From: Streptomyces sp. SCL15-4
Lineage (GTDB): Bacteria > Actinomycetota > Actinomycetes > Streptomycetales > Streptomycetaceae
Assembly: GCF_033366695.1 (NCBI RefSeq)
Contig: NZ_JAOBTQ010000001.1
Coordinates: forward strand, 682,001 to 746,000
DNA length: 64,000 nucleotides
Reading direction: 5' to 3'
This document shows positions 25,139-32,784 of the stretch, piece after piece. The number at the start of each line of letters is the position of its first letter. Within the stretch, counting starts at the first letter, position 1. A program made the position numbers and the translations under genes. A model generated the notes under the pieces. That model saw nothing but the letters and a program-made list of their open reading frames with translations. It was not told the origin of the DNA and made no database searches.

Positions 25139-25891
25139 ATGACGCTTCATCGCATCCTTTCCTGGACACCGGCGGCCGTCGTCTTCGACTGCGACGGCAC
25201 GCTGCTGGACACCGAACGACACTGGGAGACCGCTCGCCGGCGGGTCCTCGACGACGTGGGCCTGACCCCCTCCGCGGGCTTCGCGGAACGGACCAAGGGC
25301 CTGCACTACACCGAGTGCGGGCAGCTCATGGCCGACGAGGGAGGCCGTCCCGAACTGGGCCCGGACCTCGCCGACCGGCTGCTGCGGCACTTCCGCATCC
25401 TGGTCTGCGAGCACCCGGTGATCATGCCGGGCGCCCGCGACCTGGTACGGACGGCGGCCGCCTTCGCCCCCCTGGCCGTCGCCAGCAACTGCCCCCGTGA
25501 CGTGGTGGAACCCGGCCTGGAAGAGGCCGGGCTGCTCCGTCACTTCCGCGCCGTGGTGGTGCCCGAGGGCACGATCCGGCCCAAGCCCGACCCGGACGTC
25601 TACCTCACGGCCGCCCAGCGCTGCGGCGCCGATCCGGCCGACACGATGGCGGTCGAGGACACGCACTGCGGGGTCCTCGCCGCGGTCCGGGCCGGGCTGA
25701 CGGTGCTCGGCGTCGGCCGCCGGCCCGGCGACGAGACCACCGCCCTGACCGACCTGTGGGTCGAGACACTGGAGGACCCACGGGTCATCCGCTGGGCCGC
25801 CGAGCGGGCACCGCTGCGCACCGCGCCGCCGAAGCCCGCACCGGCACCCTCGCCGACCGGCTCCGGGCTTCGGCGGGCCACCGCGCCGTGA
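25139..25891 (+). CDS. HAD-family phosphatase (beta-phosphoglucomutase-like)
   Basis: 250 residues. HAD motif I is FDCDGTLLDTE (nucleophile Asp17), motif II is ASNCPRDV, motif III is the Lys of RPKPDPDVY, and motif IV is MAVEDTHCGVLAAV. A four-helix cap follows motif I, so it belongs to subfamily I (PGM/CbbY/Gph-like). The tail after ~230 is Pro/Ala-rich. It lies 240 nt downstream of the AfsA-type gene on the same strand. In methylenomycin-furan and related clusters a HAD phosphatase removes the phosphate after the AfsA step, so the same role is a reasonable hypothesis; a general sugar phosphatase is the alternative. Confidence 0.85.
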   Translation: MTLHRILSWTPAAVVFDCDGTLLDTERHWETARRRVLDDVGLTPSAGFAERTKGLHYTECGQLMADEGGRPELGPDLADRLLRHFRILVCEHPVIMPGARDLVRTAAAFAPLAVASNCPRDVVEPGLEEAGLLRHFRAVVVPEGTIRPKPDPDVYLTAAQRCGADPADTMAVEDTHCGVLAAVRAGLTVLGVGRRPGDETTALTDLWVETLEDPRVIRWAAERAPLRTAPPKPAPAPSPTGSGLRRATAP

Positions 25892-25892
25892 A

Positions 25893-25912
25893 CGCGAGAC
25901 CGCGGCCTCGCG
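25893..25912. terminator. Short hairpin between convergent HAD and dhaL genes
   Basis: CGCGAG and CTCGCG pair around an 8-nt loop, starting 1 nt after the HAD stop and 37 nt past the dhaL stop on the other strand. Could serve both directions. Confidence 0.4.
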
Positions 25913-25948
25913 AACACGGGCCACCACGGGGGCACGGACGCCCGCCAC

Positions 25949-26713
25949 TCAGTCCGGGCACTCCGGCGCCGGCTCCGTGACGGACGGCGGCAGTTCGGTG
26001 AGTACACCGCCGGCCGAGGAGAGCAGCAGGCCGATGCCCACCGCACCGGGGTCCGGCACTCCCCTGCCCCGCTCACCGACATAACTGGCCCTGCCACGGC
26101 GCGCCCGCAGTCGCGCCGTCAAGCGCACCCCCTCCCATGCGGCGCGCGACGCATGGGCGAGGGCCACCCGGCTGCCGACCTGCTCCGGACACACGCGCAG
26201 CGCCTCGCACGCCGGATACAGCGCGTCCACCAGGGTCTTGTCTCCCGGCCGCGCCTCGCCGACCCGCTGTACGGCGGCGAGTCCACCGGCCAGACCGGCC
26301 CGCAGCGCGGGTACGTCCAGCACCGGGCCGACCGCCGCCAGCGCCAGTTCCGTCAGCAGCAGCCCGAACAGCGGGCCGCTGGTGCCACCGACCCCGTCCA
26401 GGAAGACCGTCGCCACCGTCCGCAGTGGTCCGCCGGCCCGCCCGGTGACAGCCGGTGACAGCGCCGCCGTCCGGTCCAGGGCACGCACGGACGCGTCGAG
26501 CCCCGCCCGCAGATTCGTACCGAAGTCGCCGTCGCCCACCCGCTGGTCCAGCGCGGTGAGCTGGGGCTCCGTGGCCCGGACGGAGGCGGCGAACCTCCGC
26601 ATCCAGCCGCCGGTGAAGACCGCGTCCGCGGACGTGGTGTCCGTCCACGTCGTACTGGGCAGACCGGCGTTCGGGGATGCTGCGTCGTCCTGTGCCGAAT
26701 AGTGTTCCAGCAT
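25949..26713 (-). CDS. dhaL: Dihydroxyacetone kinase, ADP-binding subunit (DhaL)
   Basis: 254 residues. The DAK phosphatase (Dak2) fold is shown by LTALDQRVGDGDFGTNLRAG (Mg/ADP-binding D-x-x-x-x-D-x-D-x-G), FLDGVGGTSGPLFGLLL, GDKTLVDALYPACEA and ARRGRASYVGERGRGVPDPG, a close match to DhaL. With DhaK it phosphorylates dihydroxyacetone. A ~40-residue N-terminal extension before the fold is unusual. It follows dhaK by 25 nt on the same strand. No DhaM phosphotransferase subunit is visible downstream, so the phosphoryl donor (PTS or ATP) cannot be decided here. Confidence 0.9.
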   Translation of the reverse strand: MLEHYSAQDDAASPNAGLPSTTWTDTTSADAVFTGGWMRRFAASVRATEPQLTALDQRVGDGDFGTNLRAGLDASVRALDRTAALSPAVTGRAGGPLRTVATVFLDGVGGTSGPLFGLLLTELALAAVGPVLDVPALRAGLAGGLAAVQRVGEARPGDKTLVDALYPACEALRVCPEQVGSRVALAHASRAAWEGVRLTARLRARRGRASYVGERGRGVPDPGAVGIGLLLSSAGGVLTELPPSVTEPAPECPD

Positions 26714-26738
26714 GGTGCCACCTCCTGCCCGCCCTCGG

Positions 26739-27734
26739 TCATCGCGGCCATGAGGGCGTGTGCGCCGGCGCGTCGAACCACTTGACCGTCTCCGGGTCCG
26801 CCCGCATGAGCGTGAGCGAGAAGCCGCGCATGTCCAGCGCGGTCACGAAGTCGCCCACCAGGACGCGTTCGAGGACCAGTTTCCACCGGTCCAGCCGCAG
26901 CGCGAGTTCCCGCGCCACGCCGTACAGTTCCAGACGCGTCACCCCGCCGAGCCCGTTCACCAGGGCGATGACCGAGTCGCCGGCGCCCGGGTCCAGCGCC
27001 GCCAGCAGTTCCTCCGTCATCCGCGTGACCAGCTCGTCCAGCGCCGGCCGGGACTCCGTACGGCGGGCCCGCTCACCGTGGATGCCGACCCCCCACTCGA
27101 GGTCGTCCTCGGCCAGGTCGAACGCGGCACGTCCCGTGGCCGGTGTGCGGTGTGCGGCCGAGGCGACCGCGAGGCTACGGCAGCGGCCCGCCACGTCCGT
27201 TCCCAGCTCGGCGAGTTCCCGCAGCCCGAGCCCGGTGTCCGCGGCGGCCCCGAGGACCTTCTCCACCAGCACGGCGGCCCCGGTGCCGCGGCGGCCCGTG
27301 GCCGAATCGGGCGAGTCCGACGCCAGATCGTCGTCGATCAGCACCCGGGCGCAGTCGATGCCCTCATGGGCCAGCCGCTCGGCCGCGATACCGAAGTTGA
27401 TCCTGTCCCCCGTGTAGTTCTTCACCAGGTGCAGTACGCCCGCGCCGCGCGACACGGCGCGGGAGGCCTCGAAGACCTGGCGATTGTGCGGCGAGGCCAT
27501 CAACTGGCCCGGGCACACGGCGTCGAGCATGCCCGCACCGAGGAAACCGAGGTGCAGCGGCTCGTGTCCGCAGCCACCGCCCGACACGATCGCCACGCGG
27601 CGGCCGGCGGCCGGGTTCCGGGCCCGGAAGAACCCGGCCGTCTCGTCGTGGACGACGAGATCCGCGTGGACGCGGGCAAACCCGGCCAGTGCGTCGGGGA
27701 CCATGCGGTCGATCGAATTCGTGAAGTACACCAC
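26739..27734 (-). CDS. dhaK: Dihydroxyacetone kinase, substrate-binding subunit (DhaK)
   Basis: 331 residues from the GTG at 27734, which has GGGAGG 7 nt upstream; an in-frame extension to 27962 lacks such a site. DhaK motifs: SGGGCGHEPLHLGFLGAGML (~50-70), VLHLVKNYTGDRINFGIA, RGTGAAVLVEKVLGA, and the catalytic His region GVGIHGERARR, where His forms a covalent hemiaminal with dihydroxyacetone. It leads the dhaKL operon. Dihydroxyacetone phosphate feeds glycolysis and is also the C3 donor for AfsA, whose gene is nearby; a metabolic link is speculation. Confidence 0.92.
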   Translation of the reverse strand: MVYFTNSIDRMVPDALAGFARVHADLVVHDETAGFFRARNPAAGRRVAIVSGGGCGHEPLHLGFLGAGMLDAVCPGQLMASPHNRQVFEASRAVSRGAGVLHLVKNYTGDRINFGIAAERLAHEGIDCARVLIDDDLASDSPDSATGRRGTGAAVLVEKVLGAAADTGLGLRELAELGTDVAGRCRSLAVASAAHRTPATGRAAFDLAEDDLEWGVGIHGERARRTESRPALDELVTRMTEELLAALDPGAGDSVIALVNGLGGVTRLELYGVARELALRLDRWKLVLERVLVGDFVTALDMRGFSLTLMRADPETVKWFDAPAHTPSWPR

Positions 27735-28070
27735 TGGCCGGCCTCCCAGACGTCCTCGGCCTCCCGGTGCCCCGGTGAACGGAAGCGGGAGGCCGGAAAC
27801 CACGGTGGGTCGATCGCGGGCACGCCATCCACGGACGCACATCCCGAGATGCTGCCTCGCGTGTCTCCGGGTCTCACCTGCCTTACGGCTGTCGCCCTCG
27901 GAACCGTCTTCCGGCCATGCTGCGACCGCCCGCCCGCGACGGCAAGTCGAACCGGCTCCCACCTGCCGCTACGCGAAGCGGGCCCTCTCCCACGGCCCGG
28001 AGAGGGTCCGGCCGGGCGGCACTGCGGCAGACGGGTGACACGCGCCATCCGTACGGCCGCCCGAACGGCG
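27735..28070. other. 336-nt intergenic stretch upstream of dhaK
   Basis: No gene seen. Contains the hairpin at 27983-28006 that ends the transporter / GH1 operon and should hold the dhaK promoter (minus strand). No clear operator was recognised. Confidence 0.5.
27983..28006 (-). terminator. Hairpin downstream of the sugar-transport operon
   Basis: CCCTCTCC (27983-27990) pairs with GGAGAGGG (27999-28006) across an 8-nt loop, 65 nt past the GH1 stop on the minus strand. Confidence 0.5.
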
Positions 28071-29450
28071 TCAGTCCCGTTGGGCGCTGATCAGCGCCCG
28101 GTACCAGTGGTAGCTGTCTTTCGGGACGCGCCGCTGGGTGTCGTAGTCCACCCGGACGATGCCGAACCGTTTGCCGTAGCCGTAGGCCCATTCGAAGTTG
28201 TCCAGCAGCGACCAGACGTAGTACCCGCGCACGTCGACACCCGCGTCCAGCGCCGTCTTCAAGGCGGCGAGGTGGTCGCGCAGATAGGCGATCCGGTCGT
28301 GGTCGTGCACCGCGCCGTCCGGACCGGGCTCGTCGTGTTCGGCGGAGCCGTTCTCCGTCAGGTGCACCGGCGGCAGCGCGTCGCCGTACCGCTCCTTGAG
28401 GGCGAGCAGCAGATCGGTGAGCCCGCCGGGGACGACCGGCCAGTCCATCGCGGTGTGCCGCGCGCCCTCCAGCCGTATCTCCTTGTACCGGTTGTCGGTT
28501 GCCGTCCGCCGTGCCGGGTCGGCCTCCTGGTACGGGGCGTCGGCGACGACGATCGGCCGGTAGTAGTTGATGCCGAGGAAGTCCAGCGGCTGACCGACCA
28601 GGGCGAGGTCGCCGTCGCGCCGGAAGTCCTGGGCGGTGATCAGCTCGCCCCAGGTCTCCTCCTCGGTCCCGGGGTAGCGGCCCGCGAGGAGCGGCTCGGT
28701 CCACACCAGGTTGTGCTGGGTGTCGGCGCGGACGGCGGCCGCGCGGTCGGCGGCGGAACCGGTGGCGGGCAGATTGCGGTCGAGGTTGAGGGTGATGCCC
28801 GCCTCGCGCACCCCGGCCGCCCGCAGCGCCTGGACCGCCAGTCCGTGTCCGACCAGCAGATGGTGGGCGGCGGCGAGCGCGCCGCGGCCCTCGCGGGCGC
28901 CGGGGGCGTGGCGGCCGACGGAGTAGCCGAGGAAGGCGCTGCACCACGGCTCGTTCAGGGTGATCCAGCGCGGCACGCGGTCGGCGAGGTGGCCGGCGAC
29001 GACCTCCGTGTAGTCGGCGAACCGCTCGGCGGTCTCCCTGACCCGCCAGCCGCCGCGGTCCTCCAGTGCCTGCGGCAGGTCCCAGTGGTAGAGCGTGACG
29101 GCCGGTTCGATGCCCGCCGCGAGCAGTTCGTCGACGAGCCGCGCGTAGAAGTCCAGTCCCTTGGGGTTCACCGGGCCCGAGCCGTCGGGCACGATCCGCG
29201 GCCAGGCGATGGAGAACCGGTAGGAGGTGACGCCCAGTTCCCGCAGCAGCGCCACGTCCTCGCGGTAGCGGTGGTAGTGGTCGCAGGCGATGTCGCCGGT
29301 GTCGCCGTTCGCGACCAGGCCGGGCGTGTGGCTGTAGGTGTCCCAGATCGACGGGCCGCGGCCGTCCTCGCGGACCGCGCCCTCGATCTGGTAGGAGGCG
29401 GTGGCGGCGCCGAAGACGAACTCCGGGGGAAAACGCGGGAAGTCGTTCAT
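28071..29450 (-). CDS. GH1 beta-glucosidase
   Basis: 459 residues from the ATG at 29450. The GH1 start signature FPPEFVFGAATASYQIEGAV is complete, followed by WDTYSHTPGLVANGDTGDIA. The acid/base Glu lies in ITLNEPW (~167) and the nucleophile in HLTENGS (~366); WSLLDNFEWAYGYGKRFGIV is the aglycone-site block. There is no signal peptide, so it acts in the cytoplasm on imported oligosaccharides. It is the last gene of the transporter operon, 17 nt after the second permease. Beta-glucosidase is most likely; beta-galactosidase or beta-xylosidase side activity is common. Confidence 0.93.
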   Translation of the reverse strand: MNDFPRFPPEFVFGAATASYQIEGAVREDGRGPSIWDTYSHTPGLVANGDTGDIACDHYHRYREDVALLRELGVTSYRFSIAWPRIVPDGSGPVNPKGLDFYARLVDELLAAGIEPAVTLYHWDLPQALEDRGGWRVRETAERFADYTEVVAGHLADRVPRWITLNEPWCSAFLGYSVGRHAPGAREGRGALAAAHHLLVGHGLAVQALRAAGVREAGITLNLDRNLPATGSAADRAAAVRADTQHNLVWTEPLLAGRYPGTEEETWGELITAQDFRRDGDLALVGQPLDFLGINYYRPIVVADAPYQEADPARRTATDNRYKEIRLEGARHTAMDWPVVPGGLTDLLLALKERYGDALPPVHLTENGSAEHDEPGPDGAVHDHDRIAYLRDHLAALKTALDAGVDVRGYYVWSLLDNFEWAYGYGKRFGIVRVDYDTQRRVPKDSYHWYRALISAQRD

Positions 29451-29467
29451 GTGCGGTCCTCCAGGGG

Positions 29468-30301
29468 TCACTTGACGGAGCCGCCGGTGATGCCGGCGGC
29501 GATGTACTTCTGGGCGAGGACGAGCAGGATCGCTGCGGGGATCGCGGACAGCACGGCCGCCGCCATCACCGAGCCCCAGTCGCCGACGTGCGCGCCGATG
29601 TACTGGTAGATGCCCAGCGTGACCGGCTTGACGTCGTCGGTGGTGTTGAGGGTGAGCGCGAACATGAAGTCGCTCCACGAGAACAGGAAGGCGAACAGGC
29701 CGGAGGTGATCAGGGAGTTGCGGCTCATCGGCAGCACCACCCGCAGGAAGGTGCGCAGCCGTCCCGCCCCGTCCATCTCGGCCGCCTCGATGACCTCGCC
29801 GGGTATCGACTGCATGAACGAGCGCATCAGCACGATGGAGAAGGGGATGCCCAGGGAGGCGTCCGCGAGCATCAGGCCGAAGTAGGAGTTGACCAGGCCG
29901 AGATCGACGTACGAGGTGTAGAGGGCGTTGGCGATGACGATGCCCGGCACCATCTGGGTGATCAGGGTGCCGAACACGATGGTGCGCGCGCCGCGCAACC
30001 GGAACCGGGCCAGCCCGTAGGCGGCCGGGGCGGCGATCGCCAGGCAGATGACGACCGCGCCGAGGGAGACCAGCAGCGAGGTCAGCAGATGCCCGCCCTG
30101 GTCGTCGAGCGCCTTGGAGAAGCCGGACAGGTCGAGGCCGTGCGGTACCGGGTCGACCTCCAGCAGCCCGGACTCGGGCTGGAGGGCGGTGTTGAGCATC
30201 CAGTACAGCGGGAACAGCATCACGGCCAGGACGAGCACACCGGCCACGGTGGAGCCCCAGCGGCGCCCGCGCGCACGCTGCTTCGCGTTCTCGGCGGCCA
30301 T
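29468..30301 (-). CDS. Carbohydrate ABC transporter permease (MalG type)
   Basis: 277 residues with six expected membrane helices (VAGVLVLAVMLFPLYWMLNT is the first). The EAA loop for contact with the ATPase is EVIEAAEMDGAGRLRTFLRV. The C-terminus ends KYIAAGITGGSVK, the pattern of MalG/LacG-type permeases. It follows the MalF-type permease by 6 nt. As in most Streptomyces sugar systems no ATPase is in the operon; a shared MsiK-like ATPase is expected elsewhere. Confidence 0.92.
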   Translation of the reverse strand: MAAENAKQRARGRRWGSTVAGVLVLAVMLFPLYWMLNTALQPESGLLEVDPVPHGLDLSGFSKALDDQGGHLLTSLLVSLGAVVICLAIAAPAAYGLARFRLRGARTIVFGTLITQMVPGIVIANALYTSYVDLGLVNSYFGLMLADASLGIPFSIVLMRSFMQSIPGEVIEAAEMDGAGRLRTFLRVVLPMSRNSLITSGLFAFLFSWSDFMFALTLNTTDDVKPVTLGIYQYIGAHVGDWGSVMAAAVLSAIPAAILLVLAQKYIAAGITGGSVK

Positions 30302-30307
30302 CGCCGG

Positions 30308-31252
30308 TCACTTCCCCTCGGTGCGGTTGGCCCGCAGGTAGAACACCGCGAAGACCGCGGAGATCAGGATCAGTACGTTGCCGACGACGGCGCCGGCCCC
30401 GAAGTCCAGCCGTACGAAGGAGTTCTGGTAGGTGAGCGTGCCCAGGGTCTGGGTGGCGTCGGCGGGACCGCCGTCGGTGAGGGCCAGGATGAGATCGAGG
30501 ATCTTCACCGTCGACATGAAGCCCAGGACGAGGACGACCGTGATGACGGGACGGAGCGTCGGCAGGGTGATGGAGCGGAACGTCCGCCAGGCGGAGGCGC
30601 CGTCCAGGGCGGCGGCCTCGTACATCTCGCGGGGGACCTCCTGCAGACCGCCGTACAGGATGACCATGTTGAACGGGATGCCGATCCATATGTTGACCAG
30701 GATGACCGAGAGCAAGGCCATGTGCGGACTGGTCAACCATGGAGTGTGACCGTCCAGGCCCAGGGCGTCCATGAAGGAGTTCAGTACACCTGTGTCCTGG
30801 TCGAGGATGCGCCGCCACACGATGCCGGAGACCACCATGGGCACCAGCCAGGGCAGCAGGATCAGCGACCGCAGGACGCCGTTCAGCGGGAACCTGCGGG
30901 TGAAGAAGACGGCGAGGGCGAGTCCGGCGCAGAACTGGCCGAGCAGCGAGCCCGCGGTGAAGACGAGCGTGTGCCACAGCGCCTTGCCGAACAGGGCGTC
31001 CTGAAGGACCGCCGACCAGTTGTCGAAGCCGTTGAGGGGTGCCTCGCCGGTGAAGAAGGTCTTCGGTGTGTAGTGCTGGAAGCTCATCACGACGTTGCGG
31101 ACGAGCGGGTAGCCGAAGAACAGCAGCATGAAGAGGACGGCGGGGGCGACGAACCCCCACCGGGCGAGGCGGCGCCGGCGGCGGAGCCGGGCGGGGGCCG
31201 GTACGCCGGTCGTGGAGACCGCGGTGCGCGCGGTGACGGTGGACGTGGTCAT
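30308..31252 (-). CDS. Carbohydrate ABC transporter permease (MalF type)
   Basis: 314 residues from the ATG at 31252. The basic N-terminus is followed by GFVAPAVLFMLLFFGYPLVR, the standard first helix of MalF/UgpA-type permeases. The EAA loop EMYEAAALDGASAWRTFRSI sits near residue 210. Six helices in total. It lies 11 nt after the binding-protein gene and 6 nt before the MalG-type gene, so translation is probably coupled. Confidence 0.92.
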   Translation of the reverse strand: MTTSTVTARTAVSTTGVPAPARLRRRRRLARWGFVAPAVLFMLLFFGYPLVRNVVMSFQHYTPKTFFTGEAPLNGFDNWSAVLQDALFGKALWHTLVFTAGSLLGQFCAGLALAVFFTRRFPLNGVLRSLILLPWLVPMVVSGIVWRRILDQDTGVLNSFMDALGLDGHTPWLTSPHMALLSVILVNIWIGIPFNMVILYGGLQEVPREMYEAAALDGASAWRTFRSITLPTLRPVITVVLVLGFMSTVKILDLILALTDGGPADATQTLGTLTYQNSFVRLDFGAGAVVGNVLILISAVFAVFYLRANRTEGK

Positions 31253-31263
31253 GTGCGTCTGCC

Positions 31264-32502
31264 TCAGTTCCCGCTCGTGGCCCGCTGCTGGGCGCGCTGG
31301 AGGGCGGCCTGGCTGGACTGGCCGGTCAGGGCGGCCTGGAAGGCGCTCTGCAGGGCGAGTGACACGCCCGGCCAGCCGGCGCCGAGCCGGGCCGTGCGGG
31401 ACCGGGCCGCGGCCACCTGGTCGGCCAGCGCGTCCAGTTCCGGCACCTGCTCGCGCCACACGGCGGCGGCCCTTCCGTTCGCCGGGACCGTCCAGCTGTG
31501 GCGCGCGTAGGTCAGCTGCTCGCGTTCGCCCGACAGACAGCCGACGATCCTCCCCGCCATCCGTTCGCGCCGTTCGTCGCCGGTGTCGGGCACGGTGAGC
31601 ACGGTACCGCCCAGCGGGGCCACGGACTTCGCGCCGGCCTTCGGCACAGGAATCCGCGCGAGGCCCCAGTGCAGGGATTTTTTGGTGTTCAGGGTCTCGA
31701 CCTGCCAGGGGCCGTTGATCATCATCGCCGCGTTGCCCGCCATGAACTGGTCGTTGACGTCGGCCTGCGTCCAGCCCACCGTCGCCTTCGACAGCGAGCC
31801 GTCCTTCAGCAGGCTCTTCCAGTAGTCCAGCGCCTCGACCACCCTCGGCCCGTCGAGCCGCGTCTCGTCACCGCCGTTGGACCACATGAACGGCGTGAAC
31901 TGGAAGACGCCGTCCTCGGCACCGCCCGCGCTGAGCGCGAGGCCGTACCGCTTGCCCCGGGTCAGCTCGCGCGCGCTCGCGCGCAGTTCGGCCCAGGTGG
32001 TGGGCACCTTCAGGCCCGCCCGGGCGAGGAGGTCCTTGTTGTAGAAGAGCGCGAGGGTGTTCACCGACCGGGCGGCGCCGTAGTAGGTCCCCTTGTACGA
32101 GCCGAAGTTGACGATTCCGCGCGGGACGCCGTCGGTGTCCAGTCCGAGCGTCCTGAGGTCGGTCAGCCCGCCGGCCTCGGCGAACACCGGCATCTCCGAG
32201 GCGTCGAACTGCACGATGTCGGGCAGCGACTTCGAGGACGCCATGCGCAGTGCCTTCGTCATCACCTGGGCCGCCGGGACGCTCTGCTGCTCGACGGTGA
32301 CGCCGAGCCGCTTGCCGCACCGGGCCATCGCCTCCGCGTCCCAGCGGTGGTACGTCTCGTCGGTCGAGGAGTTCAGCACGGTGTAGACGGAGCCGTCGCG
32401 CTGCCGGCCGCAGCCGGTCAGTGCCGCGCCGGCGACCAGGGCGCAGACCACTGCGAGGGGTATCACGGCCTCGCGAGGGCGTTTATTGAAGCGCTTCGAC
32501 AT
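31264..32502 (-). CDS. Sugar ABC transporter substrate-binding lipoprotein
   Basis: 412 residues. Lipoprotein signal: basic start, then VIPLAVVCALVAGAALTG and Cys31. The mature protein is a family 1 (COG1653) binding protein: PDIVQFDASEMPVFAEAGGL, YKGTYYGAARSVNTLALFYN and FMAGNAAMMINGPWQVE are typical. It is the first gene of a four-gene operon (binding protein, two permeases, GH1), diverging from a GH31 gene. The ligand is probably an oligosaccharide with beta-glucosyl and alpha-xylosyl units, inferred from the two enzymes. Confidence 0.92.
   Translation of the reverse strand: MSKRFNKRPREAVIPLAVVCALVAGAALTGCGRQRDGSVYTVLNSSTDETYHRWDAEAMARCGKRLGVTVEQQSVPAAQVMTKALRMASSKSLPDIVQFDASEMPVFAEAGGLTDLRTLGLDTDGVPRGIVNFGSYKGTYYGAARSVNTLALFYNKDLLARAGLKVPTTWAELRASARELTRGKRYGLALSAGGAEDGVFQFTPFMWSNGGDETRLDGPRVVEALDYWKSLLKDGSLSKATVGWTQADVNDQFMAGNAAMMINGPWQVETLNTKKSLHWGLARIPVPKAGAKSVAPLGGTVLTVPDTGDERRERMAGRIVGCLSGEREQLTYARHSWTVPANGRAAAVWREQVPELDALADQVAAARSRTARLGAGWPGVSLALQSAFQAALTGQSSQAALQRAQQRATSGN
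32488..32497. promoter_or_regulatory. GAAGCGCTTC palindrome at the binding-protein start (LacI-site candidate)
   Basis: A 10-bp palindrome with the central GCGC typical of LacI-family operators, within codons 3-5 of the binding-protein gene. The same 13-nt context (TCGAAGCGCTTCA) recurs at 32869-32881 near the start of the divergent GH31 gene. Both copies encode Ser-Lys-Arg-Phe, so codon coincidence is possible. Confidence 0.35.
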
Positions 32503-32524
32503 ACGGCGGCCCTTGCTGTCGTAC

Positions 32525-32546
32525 CGTCCGGCAGCGATGCCGGACG
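32525..32546. repeat. 8-6-8 inverted repeat in the leader of the transport operon
   Basis: CGTCCGGC and GCCGGACG are perfect complements around 6 nt, 23 nt upstream of the binding-protein start. In the minus-strand mRNA it would form a stable leader hairpin. It may be an operator instead. Confidence 0.45.
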
Positions 32547-32784
32547 CCTTTGTTTATGGTGATGACTAATACGCCATGCGCGGGCCGTCGCGCCAGACCC
32601 GAGCACGTGTCCGTTCGGCGCGCACCCCGGCGCAGGTCGGCGAGAAATCTGCGAACACCGCTGTTCAGAAGGGATTTCCCGATGCGCGCACCTGCCGGGC
32701 GGGGAGGTGTTCTGTGTACGATCGGTCCGCCGGGCGGCGCCTTCGCGCCCTACTCGAACCACTCCAGCTCCCCCGAGGAAGAAC

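Noticed and set aside
26760..29609. A 949-codon plus-strand open frame
   Set aside because: Antisense to dhaK and GH1, both with full catalytic motifs; no domain seen in the long frame.
28071..31160. A 1029-codon minus-strand frame covering GH1 and both permease genes
   Set aside because: Its 3' part is simply the GH1 protein; upstream of the ATG at 29450 the frame is an Arg/Pro/His-rich shadow of the permeases.
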